Assembly (NCBI RefSeq): GCF_905220565.1 | Contig: NC_059420.1 | Location: 1,178,001 to 1,242,000 of the forward strand | Direction: 5' to 3' | Source of the DNA: Melitaea cinxia | Lineage: Eukaryota > Arthropoda > Insecta > Lepidoptera > Nymphalidae | Length of the DNA stretch: 64,000 nt | Shown: in pieces, positions 42,779 through 54,500 of the stretch | Position numbering within the stretch: position 1 is the stretch's first letter | Layout: every line of letters begins with the position of its first letter | Position numbers and translations under genes: made by a program | The notes under the pieces: model-generated | Seen by the model: only the letters and a program-made list of their open reading frames with translations | The model's database searches: none | Told to the model about the DNA's origin: nothing

Positions 42779-45700
42779 TCAAATATCATTGATAGTATTG
42801 CAAATAAATTCAAATATACTAGTATAGTTATCCAAATTAGTCAATAAATCTTGTGTATTGCGCGGGACATTTTTTGGTCCAGAAGTTGATAACAAGTTGG
42901 CTATAAATAAGAGGCGTTCCAGATTAAAAGCGGAGCATTCAAAAAATATGTGATCTAAAGACTGTGTAGAGTTGTTGGTGCAATGTGGGCAAACGGGCGA
43001 TGAGATGATACGCATACGATTCAAATGTGCATTAAATCTGCAATGTCCAAATCTCAAGCGGCATAGTATTGTATAATATTTTCTGCTTCTATGTTGATGC
43101 GATTTAATAAACCAAGGACTTTTTCCAATATCTTGATTTATCTGAGCATACCAAGATCCTTTTCTTAACAAGGTTTGTCGCCAAAGATCACGCCAATCAG
43201 ATAGGATTTTTGATTTAATAGCAACTAATAGATCAGTGTATGGTACGGCAACATTCTCATCAACAGGGCTGCCGCTGTCACTGTCAACAATTGAACGTGC
43301 CAGAAAGTCCACATGTTCATTTCCCCTTACTCCTATATGTGAAGGTGTCCACAATAATTTGATGTTGTAGTTTCTTCTGGATAGTTGATAAAGGAGATGT
43401 CTTATTTCTAAAATGATGAAGTTTGTATTAGCACTGAATTGATAATTATCTAAAGCCTTTAGAACGCTCATACTGTCAGTAATGATCAGCCAATATTGAT
43501 TAGTTTGTTTTTTAATGAATTCTAGGGCAGCAGTAATTGCTAGAGCTTCAGCTGTAAATATTGATATCTCCTTTTTCAATCTGACGCCTTGGCCAAACTT
43601 CAGATGAGGTACATAATAGGCCATGGAAACATTTATATCATTTTTTGATCCATCTGTGTAAACTTGTTTGAACTTATCAGAGTATTGTGCTATGAGGTTG
43701 TAAACTTCCTGGCGCTCTTTTAGCTTATGGTCAATAATAATATCGATTTGATTAATAAGACAGTCAAACTCCTTTTCGTAACACATCCAATTGCTAGAAC
43801 TGTGTATTTTGTGTTGGTTATTTAGATTTAACATGAATGAATATTCGAAGAGAATAAATGGGTTATTAGAAGTTAATGGAGCATTTACAGGATATTTACT
43901 ATGTAAGTAATTAAGCTTTTTAATTAGAGGATGATTACTAATGGAAAACAGTTTTAGCAAAAAACAGTATTTCAAATATTTAAATCTAAGGTGTAAAGGG
44001 GAAATGTTGCACTCGACCTGTAACGAATTAATTGGGGTTGTTTTCATGGCGCCAGTGATAAGTCTCAGACTGTGATTTTGAATAATATTTAATTTGTTAA
44101 CCAACTTGTCATTAGCAGAAAAACATAGAAATCCATATTCAAAATGACTGCGTACAAGAGATTTATATAGGGTAAGAAGGATTTTTGGATCAGAACCCCA
44201 ATATGTTTTTGCAAGAGACTTTAAAATATTAAGAGCCTTAAGAGCTCTATCAACTATGTGGTCTACATATTTGTTCCATGATAAGTTATTCATGAATATA
44301 ACACCTAAAAATTTAACTTCATTTGTGATAAGAAGAGATATATTATTATAGTTTATTTTAATTCTTTCAGACCCTACTTTATTAAAAACTATGACTTTAG
44401 ACTTTTCAAAGCTAATGTCCAATGCAAGATAATTAAAATAAGAATTTAATTTAACTAAAGCTTCGTTTAACTTAAGATTTAGGGTAGTTATATTATTACT
44501 AGAACAATAGACTACCAAATCATCAGCAAACTGTAAATTGTATATATGAGAGCCTAGAATTAAGTTTAATCTATGTATATAAAGTGTGAAAATCAATGGA
44601 CTCAAAATGCTACCTTGACATGTACCTTTATGAGAAAGCCTTGGACCAATAAGTCTATTATTATACTTAACAAATACCTTCCTACTGTGCAAAAAATTAA
44701 AAATCCATTGTATAACTTTTACAGGTAAACCAATCGCAGCTAATTCCGTGGATAGAATATGATGGTTAACATTATTAAAGGCTCCAACTACATCGAAGAA
44801 AACTCCAGCGAGAGCTTGCTTTGATTGTATAGCATTATAAATATCAAGATGTAAGTGAGCAATGCTCTCCCTTGAAGACCTGCCTCTTCTAAAACCAAAC
44901 TGATTAGAAGGTAAAATATGATTAGACTCTATGAAATGTTCCAATCTTTGTTTTAAAAGTTGTTCAAATATTTTTCCCATGCAAGAAGTCAATGCTATAG
45001 GTCTATATGAATCAAAGTTAAACTTGTCCTTGTTGGGTTTTAAGATAGGTACTAAACAATCAACCTTCCAATCCATAGGAATAAGATTATGCTCCCAAAG
45101 AAGATTCAGGATATTTAATAAAATTAGTTTAGATTGAGAAGACAGGTGTTTAAGCATTTTATATGAAATGTAGTCAAGGCCAGGTGTAGAGTCTTTTCTG
45201 GATGAAATAGCAGAATTTAATTCGACAATGGTAAAAGATTTTATAATAAAATTTTGATTAGGAAGAATATGGCAGAAAGAATTAAGATTAAAGGCTGGCT
45301 CTACAGTATCTGGAGTATATTTTTTGAGAAAATCAAAGATCCAAGAATAGTCAGAGTTGTTATGGGAAGGTGGAAAATAGCTTTTGTTAAATTTTCGCAT
45401 ATACGTCCAAATGACTGATATAGGAGTCGATCTGTTAAATTGTTCACAAAGTTTTATCCAACTGTTTCTTCTCTCATTTCTGATAATATATTTTTTGGTG
45501 GCTTGTAGTCTTTTAAAATTAATGTAATTAGCCTCAGTGGGATCAGATTTAAAAGTCAAATAAGCGTTTTTGCTATTTAATACGGCTTTGGTGCAATTGA
45601 AATTCCACCAAGGAAGAAGTTTTTTTTTTTTATTTAAGTTAGAAGGAGAGCATGAAGATAAAGCTGTATTAACCAAAGAGTGCTTAGAAATAGAAGATGA

Positions 45701-46561
45701 TTTCCACAGTGCTGAGTGTAAAATATCTGTAAATTTTGTGTAGTTATGAAGGGGGTCTTGTGTATCAAGAGAAAATTCAGTGAGCAATAGTTGGACATTT
45801 AAATTATAAATGTTCCAATCAACGTTGTTCAGGTTAGGGAAGCAGGGTAGTGAGCTACTATTGGGAATAGGAGTGGCATTGTAATGATTGTTATTAAGTA
45901 AAATTTTTGTGATTACAGGAAAGTGGTAGCTGCCTAAGGGATCGTCATGTACTGACCAGTCACACTCTAGAGCCAATGAAGGTGATACTATGGTTAAGTC
46001 AAGAGCATTCTGTCTCCATATGTGCGAACCAACAGTGGTCATACTTCCGTCATTAAGTATAACCAAATTATTGTTATTGATAGACTCTAAAATGTCTTTG
46101 CCTCGACAATTAGAAGTAGAACAGCCCCAGGCTGAGTTTAGGCCATTAAAATCTCCTGCTAGGAAGATTGGTTCTGGTAAACTTTTAATTAACCTGTCTA
46201 GTTTAGATTTAGAAAAAGCAGGATTGCAATTAGTTGGACTGTAAAAGCTTATGATAGTAAGTTCTTTGTTGCTAGAGTATTTTATACGAACAACAACATT
46301 TTGAATGGAGTCATCATAAAAAGTATCAATTTTAGAATAAGAAATAGAGCTATGTATTAATATGGCTACGCCATTGTGGGTGTTTCCTGAATCAAGACGA
46401 ATTACATTGTAATGACGTATTTTAAATTTTTGACAAGGCTTTAACCAAGTCTCACAAATTAACGCAATGTGAATATTTTTGTCCAAAAGGAAATAATTAA
46501 AAATATGTTGATTGTGTAGAATACTCTGAGCATTCCATTGCACAATATTTAAAGTATCCAT
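42779..46561 (-). CDS. LINE ORF2: endonuclease, reverse transcriptase, RNase H (copy 2)
   Basis: 1260 residues, same domain order and catalytic residues as copy 1. I count five amino-acid differences: SVIW for LVIW, YFPP for YSPP, LLITNE for LLTTNE, HLLYQL for HLLHQL, PWFIKS for PWFTKS. None touches a catalytic motif. The two copies are therefore very recent relatives. Confidence 0.93.
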   Translation of the reverse strand: MDTLNIVQWNAQSILHNQHIFNYFLLDKNIHIALICETWLKPCQKFKIRHYNVIRLDSGNTHNGVAILIHSSISYSKIDTFYDDSIQNVVVRIKYSSNKELTIISFYSPTNCNPAFSKSKLDRLIKSLPEPIFLAGDFNGLNSAWGCSTSNCRGKDILESINNNNLVILNDGSMTTVGSHIWRQNALDLTIVSPSLALECDWSVHDDPLGSYHFPVITKILLNNNHYNATPIPNSSSLPCFPNLNNVDWNIYNLNVQLLLTEFSLDTQDPLHNYTKFTDILHSALWKSSSISKHSLVNTALSSCSPSNLNKKKKLLPWWNFNCTKAVLNSKNAYLTFKSDPTEANYINFKRLQATKKYIIRNERRNSWIKLCEQFNRSTPISVIWTYMRKFNKSYFPPSHNNSDYSWIFDFLKKYTPDTVEPAFNLNSFCHILPNQNFIIKSFTIVELNSAISSRKDSTPGLDYISYKMLKHLSSQSKLILLNILNLLWEHNLIPMDWKVDCLVPILKPNKDKFNFDSYRPIALTSCMGKIFEQLLKQRLEHFIESNHILPSNQFGFRRGRSSRESIAHLHLDIYNAIQSKQALAGVFFDVVGAFNNVNHHILSTELAAIGLPVKVIQWIFNFLHSRKVFVKYNNRLIGPRLSHKGTCQGSILSPLIFTLYIHRLNLILGSHIYNLQFADDLVVYCSSNNITTLNLKLNEALVKLNSYFNYLALDISFEKSKVIVFNKVGSERIKINYNNISLLITNEVKFLGVIFMNNLSWNKYVDHIVDRALKALNILKSLAKTYWGSDPKILLTLYKSLVRSHFEYGFLCFSANDKLVNKLNIIQNHSLRLITGAMKTTPINSLQVECNISPLHLRFKYLKYCFLLKLFSISNHPLIKKLNYLHSKYPVNAPLTSNNPFILFEYSFMLNLNNQHKIHSSSNWMCYEKEFDCLINQIDIIIDHKLKERQEVYNLIAQYSDKFKQVYTDGSKNDINVSMAYYVPHLKFGQGVRLKKEISIFTAEALAITAALEFIKKQTNQYWLIITDSMSVLKALDNYQFSANTNFIILEIRHLLYQLSRRNYNIKLLWTPSHIGVRGNEHVDFLARSIVDSDSGSPVDENVAVPYTDLLVAIKSKILSDWRDLWRQTLLRKGSWYAQINQDIGKSPWFIKSHQHRSRKYYTILCRLRFGHCRFNAHLNRMRIISSPVCPHCTNNSTQSLDHIFFECSAFNLERLLFIANLLSTSGPKNVPRNTQDLLTNLDNYTSIFEFICNTINDI

Positions 46562-46571
46562 AAAGTACAAA

Positions 46572-47657
46572 TTATTTATTAGTAACCTTTTTTAATGTAT
46601 CTTGCAGGACATTTTTAATATTTTGGGAAGAGATAGGTATTTCATTATTTTTGTTTAGTGTTATAAGTTTTACTAAAGCTTCTGTAATAGATTTGAGTAT
46701 TATTTCGGAATTTAAAAGAGATAAGAACTGATCAGTTTTGTTTAATGATGGAAAGTGAGAGCTGTTTAAAACATCAACAAAGCTTTTTTTCTGAAATTTA
46801 TCTCTGTTAAGCTGGATTTTTTCTTTTTTAACAGGGCATGCAGGGGATATGGCAATGTGATTGCCAGAGCAGTGACAGCAACTGGCTGCAGTATAAGGAG
46901 TCTGACAATCTTTAAAATTGTGACCTTCGCCACAAATGCTGCATCTTTGTGAATTTTTACAGAATTTTGCAATATGACCATATCTTAAACACTTTAGACA
47001 CTGCTTTACTGGCGGGATGTACTGCCGTACTTCGAACCGCCAGCTGTTGAGGTCCACACTATCTGGTAAATTGGGACAGGAAAAGGTTATAGAAATTGTT
47101 TTTGTGGGGATTAATTTTATTTCTCCATTTTCTCTTACACGTCGCATAAATCTACGTATAGATATAATATTTTTCGTGCTAGTTAGAGCTGAATATATTT
47201 CTTTATTGGATAATTCTATAGGCACATGAGAAATTACCCCAGTGACCTCTGTAGCGGCAGCCGGAAGGGAAGCTTTAAGTTTGTACCCATCAAGATATTT
47301 TTTGTTGCCTAAGACCGCGTTAGCAAAAGCAGGTCTATCAAAGATAACTCCAACTTTACTTTTATTAATGCGTTTTAGTTGTTTCACGCCTTTATTATAT
47401 TTTTTTATGCTATTAGCGAGTGTCATCATGTCTCTTGTTCCGATTGGCTTGTCAGCCTCTGTACTCTCCAGGAATACAATATAGTCAAAATTACCCCCGT
47501 TCTCAGGGTAGTGCCGCACGTAATCGGCTACCCGAAACGGGGCATACCTTTCGGCGTCTGTTAGCTCAACAGATTTTATGGACTCGGAGTCGGAGCTCAA
47601 CGAGTCGTCCTCAGCGTTACCTTCCTCCTTCTTTTTCCTTTTCTTACTTCTCCCCAT
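46572..47657 (-). CDS. LINE ORF1: zinc-knuckle RNA-binding protein (copy 2)
   Basis: 361 residues, identical to the ORF1 of copy 1, with the same three knuckles and the same ten-base gap to the ORF2 ATG. Confidence 0.92.
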   Translation of the reverse strand: MGRSKKRKKKEEGNAEDDSLSSDSESIKSVELTDAERYAPFRVADYVRHYPENGGNFDYIVFLESTEADKPIGTRDMMTLANSIKKYNKGVKQLKRINKSKVGVIFDRPAFANAVLGNKKYLDGYKLKASLPAAATEVTGVISHVPIELSNKEIYSALTSTKNIISIRRFMRRVRENGEIKLIPTKTISITFSCPNLPDSVDLNSWRFEVRQYIPPVKQCLKCLRYGHIAKFCKNSQRCSICGEGHNFKDCQTPYTAASCCHCSGNHIAISPACPVKKEKIQLNRDKFQKKSFVDVLNSSHFPSLNKTDQFLSLLNSEIILKSITEALVKLITLNKNNEIPISSQNIKNVLQDTLKKVTNK

Positions 47658-47804
47658 CTCTTGATTAATTTATAAGTATTTATTTATAAAAAACTCCAGT
47701 GAATGAATTATAAAATTAATAAAATATTTTTGAAAAAAAAAAGACCGCCTTTTCACTTCAAAGTTCCCGCGCTTTCGCAAACTTCAAAGCTCTCGACGTA
47801 CTGG

Positions 47805-48565
47805 TTTTTGCTTGAATTCGTAAAAGGATGTAACTGACGTGACTGACAGTAATTCAAATAAAATAATGTTACCAGTAAAATAATATTCCTCGGTTTATTT
47901 TGTTAAACATTAATTTAATTCAAGTGACAATGTTCCCAAATTATTTCAATGCTGATAATATGTCCTTTTTATATATGTTTTTAGATTTTTATATTATATT
48001 CTTTTTCCAATTTCATTATTCATTTTCGATTTATTCTCTGTATTCATTTGCACCAACCACCAATCTTAAAAAATAACACTAATGATGTTACATCTATAAA
48101 AATCGGTGTTGAGTCAGAAAATCTTATCTGTAATTTTTAGAGAGCTTAAAAACATTTAAGTAATATTTATCATTAAATTCATGTCTAAAGAAAGTGTTAA
48201 TCTTGATAATATTAATGATTTATGACGTTCAGTATTTTATATTTATTATTGTCTAATAAGATAGATTAAAATTATCACTGACAAAATGATAAGAAAAATT
48301 AATTACATATTACTTAACATGAAGAATATACAAGTTATGTTAAATATTAATCGTTAAAATCTACGATTACTTTTATCTTCCAATTTCCAAAACTCTAGTT
48401 GATGTACAACAGGAATAGGAAAAGCATGATAATTTCATATAACTAGTTGACAGTGGCGCTGCATATAGTCATCGAACGGAGTAATCCTGTGGCCATTTTT
48501 GTGATGGCGGCCGATATTTATAGATCGTAAGGGTGTTGTTAGTTTTCAATAATAAATGTTTTAAA
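47805..48565 (+). promoter_or_regulatory. dishevelled upstream region and 5' UTR
   Basis: AT-rich sequence between the LINE pair and the dsh start, where the dsh promoter must lie unless it is inside the LINEs. GTGATGGCGGCC at about 48501 contains an ATGGCGGC element often found near transcription starts. A nine-codon upstream frame (48504-48530, ATG to TAA) ends 35 bases before the main ATG. Confidence 0.45.
48504..48530 (+). other. Possible upstream open reading frame of dsh
   Basis: ATGGCGGCCGATATTTATAG then ATCGTAA: eight codons plus stop, shortly before the dsh start. It could lower dsh translation if the transcript starts upstream of it; the transcription start is not visible. Confidence 0.35.
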
Positions 48566-51500
48566 ATGGAGGAGACTAAAGTTATTTATTACATAGACGA
48601 CGAGGAGACGCCGTATCTCGTTAAAATACCGATATCGCCCGAAAAAGTGACTCTGTTGGACTTTAAAAATCAATTGAACAGACCAAATTACAAGTTTTTT
48701 TTCAAATCGATGGACGATGATTTCGGTGTTGTTAAAGAGGAGATCGTCGACGATAACGCTCATTTGCCGTGTTTTAACGGTCGTGTAGTGTCGTGGCTAG
48801 TGTCTGCGGAGGGCTCCAACCCTTCGGATGGTGCCTCGCAGTGCACCGACAGTAACGCTGGTAAAACGAAACCAAACATCCACGGAGCACCCACTGTGCC
48901 ACTCACAAGGGAAACCTGCACTGACACGGATAGCACGATCAGCTCCCGACCGGGTCACAGGGCTTCGTGCGACAAATACAAATATAGAGGCCTAAGAATA
49001 AACGGACATTCGAAATACGGGAACCATGGCCTGGAGTACGAAACAGCGTCGGTCCTTAGCTCAGATTTGGACTCTACAAGCTTGTTCGACAGTCAATCAG
49101 AAATTACAACCACTACAGGTAGACACACAAACGCTTCTGTTGACCGAGCGCTCACAGAGTGCAGTAGCGTGTCCCATCTCCAAGTAAGTTCTAGAAAGAG
49201 ACCACAGAGACGACGGAAGAGGCCCCAAGTAATGTCACGAACGTCTTCCTACTCCTCAATTACTGACTCGACGATGTCAATGCACATAATCACGGTGACT
49301 TTGAACATGGATACTGTCAATTTCCTGGGTATATCCATTGTGGGACAGTCAAATAAAGGTGGGGATGGTGGGATCTATGTGGGGAGTATTATGAAAGGTG
49401 GTGCAGTGGCTTTGGACGGACGTATCGAGCCCGGTGACATGATCTTACAGGTGGGGCTATAATTTTAATAGATTAAAGAGTTAGACAATGTTTATAATTA
49501 TTCTTATTGGTATTGTGTTTTTTACTGACTAGTCTTTTTAGCTTTCTGCTGTGGTTGTGGGTTCGATTCGGTTGCCTACCTAGGAACAGACGACTGTGTT
49601 TGTTTAATGTTTATAGATCTGTGACTCTATTTAATTTCTTTTAGATTATTAGGTAATTATGTACAATCAAGGAGTGTAATTTAACCCTAACCTATCTAAC
49701 TTAAGAAGTACAACGTTTAACGAGTTTCGTTTAACAAAAAAAAAAAAAAAAAAATAACCCTAACCTATCTAACTTAAAAAGTACAACGTTTAACGACAGT
49801 TTCGTTATACAAAAAAAAATAACCCTAACCTATCCATACACTCCTCGATTGTACATAATATCCGATTATTATTTAAGCTACAATATTAATCCATTGTTGG
49901 TTGATAGCAAGTATTATATTATTTTTATAATTTTATATTTAATCTAAAACGGTAAACTTGTGGAAACAAGTTAAAGTAATTGACGTCCCAGTATATTGTC
50001 AAACAATTTTTTAATTAAAATAAATATAATATCTATACTAATATTACAAAGCTGACGAATTCGTTTGTTTGTTTGGATGGGCTAATTTCAGCAACAACTG
50101 GTCCAGATGGAAAAATTTAATTTTGTATTGGATTGTTCATTTTCTGAGGAAGCTTATATAATATTGTAGTATCTTTTGTTTCTGAAAATGCAGGTGAAAC
50201 CAGGGTCACAGCTAAACCAGGATTTTTTTTTATTTATTTATTTATAATTATATAAAAAACTTTTATCATGATGTTTGTCCAATCTAATATCCGAACCTAC
50301 TGTATAGATTTTAATGAAATTTTGTAATTTTTTTTTCATTCTTTTGATATTTTTTTTATCTTCTAGCACCAAAGATACGATTGTGAAATAACAAACCTCA
50401 TTATACACATTATTTGATTTCCATAAATATAACATAAACAAATTCCTTTTACGTAAAAGTTTATTTAAAATAAAAGGTTTTTTTAAATAACTAAAATTCT
50501 CAATTCTTACTTACCTACGCTAAACAAAAACTATAACAAAAAAAAAAATTACTTTTACTTAAAAGGAATTTGTTTATGTATGTTCATTAAACTTTGATTA
50601 AAAAGGGGACATTAAAACGCGAAATGAATAGAATACGTTATGTGATGTAACTCTTACGGTCTTAACAAATTCAACATTATTCGTTTGTTCATACCGTTCT
50701 GCTGTATAGCTCTGTTTCATTTTAGAGCTAACGAACGCTGTATGAATAACATCATCTCAGACAGTTGGACAGTCGGACAGTGTGATACTCGAACCCATAG
50801 ACGTACAATACAAACTCGTCGGATCACAGTGAACTGTGATAGCTTATAGTACTGTTACAGTGTACGATTAGTCCGATTAGGTCCAAATAGCGATTGATGT
50901 TTGGTACTATTACATTTTGTACCTTACTAAGTAATGCAACCTTTTAGTACATCGTACATGTGCTACCCAAGACTATTCCATATACATATATACAATTAAT
51001 ATATTTACAAAATAAAAATGTCAGTATGTAGTTTGCCAGGTCAGCAGTAGTTATGTAAATGTTTTAATAGCTATAGGCAGTCCTATAATAGCGTGCATAA
51101 ATCATAGAGTAATTGTTTTGATAATTAGTGCGGGGCTTGAAAATATACTGCAGGTGTGTCTTGTTTACGAGTACATTAATGTCTTTAAAATACACACATT
51201 TGTTATTATATAATATGTATAAAAGATATATTTTTAATAATAATACACATTATTGTGCATCAAAAATAGAAATATTACATAGCAAAATAGACAGAGAAAA
51301 AGGGCAATCATAGGCTAGGGCAGCTATAAGCTGAAAGGATCCTGTTGCCTGCAGATCCGGGACCCTCCAATTAAAGCGGCTGAAGGCTCCCGCAGGGGTT
51401 TTGGTCGGTAGTGCACCCCCAAGTGCTAACCCGACATACGGTCTAGGAATGCCTACCCGGGCATCCTGGATATCACCCGTAAATGGGTTACCCTGCGATA

Positions 51501-54500
51501 TCAAAAAAAAAAAAAAAGCTATAAGCTGAAAAGTGATCTCTTCCAAGCAACCTAGGGTCAGGGGAGATGGTATTGTGTCAATGTATGTGTACAAATTGTA
51601 ATACAAAAATTTAAAATGTGACTAAAACGTGTATACTCAAATATGCACATAGAAATACATACAAATACATATCTATAGGTAGATGTACTTATATGTATAT
51701 GTGTGTGCTCAAAATATAGAGCAGCTCGACTGGGGTAGTACCTCGACCTTACAGAAGATCATTGTTAAATAATACTGCTTTCAAGCAGTGTTGTGTTCCT
51801 GTTGGTGAGTAAGGTGACCAGAGCTCCTGAGGGAATTGGGAATAGGGTGGGCAACGTGCTTGCATTGTGTTGCAGATGTCTTTAAGTTACGGTAATCGCT
51901 TACCATCAGGCGAGCCGTACGCTTGATGCCGACCTAGTTGGATTAACACCCTAGCACTGTTAATAAAATGAAGGTGATTGTTATTGTAAGAGTGGCACAT
52001 TGATTTTGCGATTTATATAATAATATGACGGGGTCATCCATTAATCACATGATGTTTATTAACAAATTTTTAACCCCTAAGGGAGGGCCCCAATATTCGG
52101 TGAACTTTTAAACGACCCCCCCACCCCCTCCCTATTTTTTTCTGCACAGTATTGTAATTCTCGGAATATTGTCTTTACATGTATAATCTGATTAAATTTT
52201 GAAAAATTAAGCATTGTGGTACAAATTTCTAGACAAGAGCATCAAGGTTGTTGGTTGTTTTATTGGTTTAGAAATAACGCCTTCAACGAAAACTAAATAC
52301 ACGTAATATCTCAATGTAACTCCTCTCCCTCTTTGTGATATTTCTTGATGTTTTTCCGACCTCCCCTTCTCCCCGCCTTTGAACCTCGCGTGATTAATAG
52401 ACGACCGCGTGATTACTTATCGACGAGAGTCGCCTTGGAGAGTGTCAATGGTGCAGGCAGAAGGGATTCGAACACCAACTGGGTCGGTAACTCGTCCAGG
52501 ATGGAAATGTTGGTTTACCGTTTTCTCAGCGATCGGTCTAGACTCTGTCTGTCTAAGCCTTGAATCCTAGGTCGCTTAAGGAATATGATGATGGCTATAC
52601 TGTTTTGGCCAACTCGATATATTTGTAGCGGTCTGGGCGTTTGTGTTTGTGTATTGTATTTGTTTCCGGACCCCCGACACAGGAGTAAATGCTACTGGGG
52701 CCGTTGAGTTTGAAGCGAGTATTTATCAAAAAAATATTTCTATAAATATATATCCATATCCACCCAGAGTGAGAATTAAGACCGCAACCGCCTCCGTTTA
52801 TACCAACACCAGAGGGTTGTCTTAGTTTTACCAGCTTACTGCTTTGCTACAATAAATTGCAGGACGATATTCCTTCAAGAGATTTTGAGTTGGGAAATAG
52901 CAGTAAACATCGTGCCCGAAATCTGGAGTATAATGTAGGCCTTATTATGTTCAAATTGATCAAAAAATCGATTTTTAAAATATTCCAGGTGAACGATGTT
53001 AACTTTGAGGACATGACCAACGACGAGGCGGTGAGGGTATTGCGCGAGGTGGTCCAGAAGCCTGGACCGATAAAGCTGGTGGTGGCAAAGTGCTGGGACC
53101 CGAACCCTAAAGGCTACTTCACTATACCGAGGACGGAGCCCGTCAGACCTATCGATCCTGGTGAGTTTTCGTGATTTTTAGTTGTCATTATTATATGATT
53201 AATATTCTTTGAGGAATCGATAAATAACAGACCTTACAGAAGATCACAGCTAAATAACACTGCTTTCAAGCTGTGTTGTGTTCCTGTTGGTGAGTAAGGT
53301 GACCGGAGCTCCTGCGGGGATTGACGATAGGGTCGGCAACGCGCTTGCGATGCTCTTGGTTTTGCAAGCGTCTATAAGCTATGGTAACCACTTACCATCA
53401 GCTGAACCGTACGCTTGTATAATATAAAAAAAAAAATTCATAAGGAGAAAACTCCATTCGCTAAGACAAACTTTTTCAGTAAATTAATTAAAATATTTTT
53501 TTCAATTTTCAGGTGCCTGGGTAGCCCACACACAGGCCCTCCGCGATGCCTACCCTCCACCGCCCCTATCAACGCTCCCCGCTGCCTCCATACCAGAGAG
53601 GGCCTCAGACGCTGGCTCGTTGCCACCGGAGCCCCAGCTGTCTGTAGGGATGGATATGGCCCTCGTTGTTAGGGCCATGCTAAGGCCTGATTCGGGTGAG
53701 CTAATTTATTACATTAATACTATTACTTTAACACATTTTTCATTTAAGTATCGTCATCTGGGGAAGTACCACGACTTTACAGAAGATCACAGCTAAATAA
53801 TACTGCTTTCAAACAGTGTTGTGTTCCTGTTTGAGTAAGGTAGAGAGTACTTGGGGAGGGTCAGGGGTAAAATTAACAACGCCCTTCCGACGTTTCTGGT
53901 GTTGCTAGGGTTTATAGATTACGGTGACCCCTTATCATCGAGTGAGCCCTATGCTTGTTTGCTACATTAATAGTATTAATTAATTAAAAAAATAATAAAT
54001 ATTCCAGGTCTAGAAATACGCGACCGCATGTGGCTGAAGATAACGATACCCAACGCTTTCATCGGAGCGGATGTGGTGGACTGGATACTCCAGCACGTGG
54101 CCGGCATCGCTGACAGACGCGACGCTAGGAAGTACGCTTCGCATATGCTTAAGGTAATTAAAACTTGATTATTTTACTTTATCTAAAATTAATCTCTTGA
54201 GGACTACAAAGGAGATGGGGACTTTTGGGCCAAAATGTAATGAGTAGAGATATTGTTTAAAAAATTCTGAATCTGGAAGCGTAGAAAATTGAGAAAGATA
54301 GTTTTTGTCAAATTATTTGGGTATCGATTCAACTATAATCGATTACAGAATTCAAAAAGAAAATGTTTGTACTAGTTAATTAACTCAAGGTATTTAGATG
54401 CACAATTAAACCTGTGAACTATAAGGTGCATTTAAATAAAGTTACATTAATAGCGAAAATATCAATTAATATCTGATAAACCAAAATGATTATCAATTTC

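Larger units (their letters stand above)
42466..47791 (-). mobile_element. I-like non-LTR retrotransposon, copy 2, full length
   Basis: Direct tandem neighbour of copy 1, same orientation, nearly identical. Target sequence at 42454-42465 (shared) and 47792-47804. It reads about 13 bases further into the 5' end than copy 1 (CGCAAACTTCAAAG before the target). Its ORFs are intact as well. The CAA tail at its 3' end (42466-42480) directly abuts the target copy that precedes copy 1. Confidence 0.92.

Noticed and set aside
49681..49830. Interstitial telomere repeats
   Set aside because: Only isolated CCTAA units within a longer repeat block of a MITE; no run of TTAGG.
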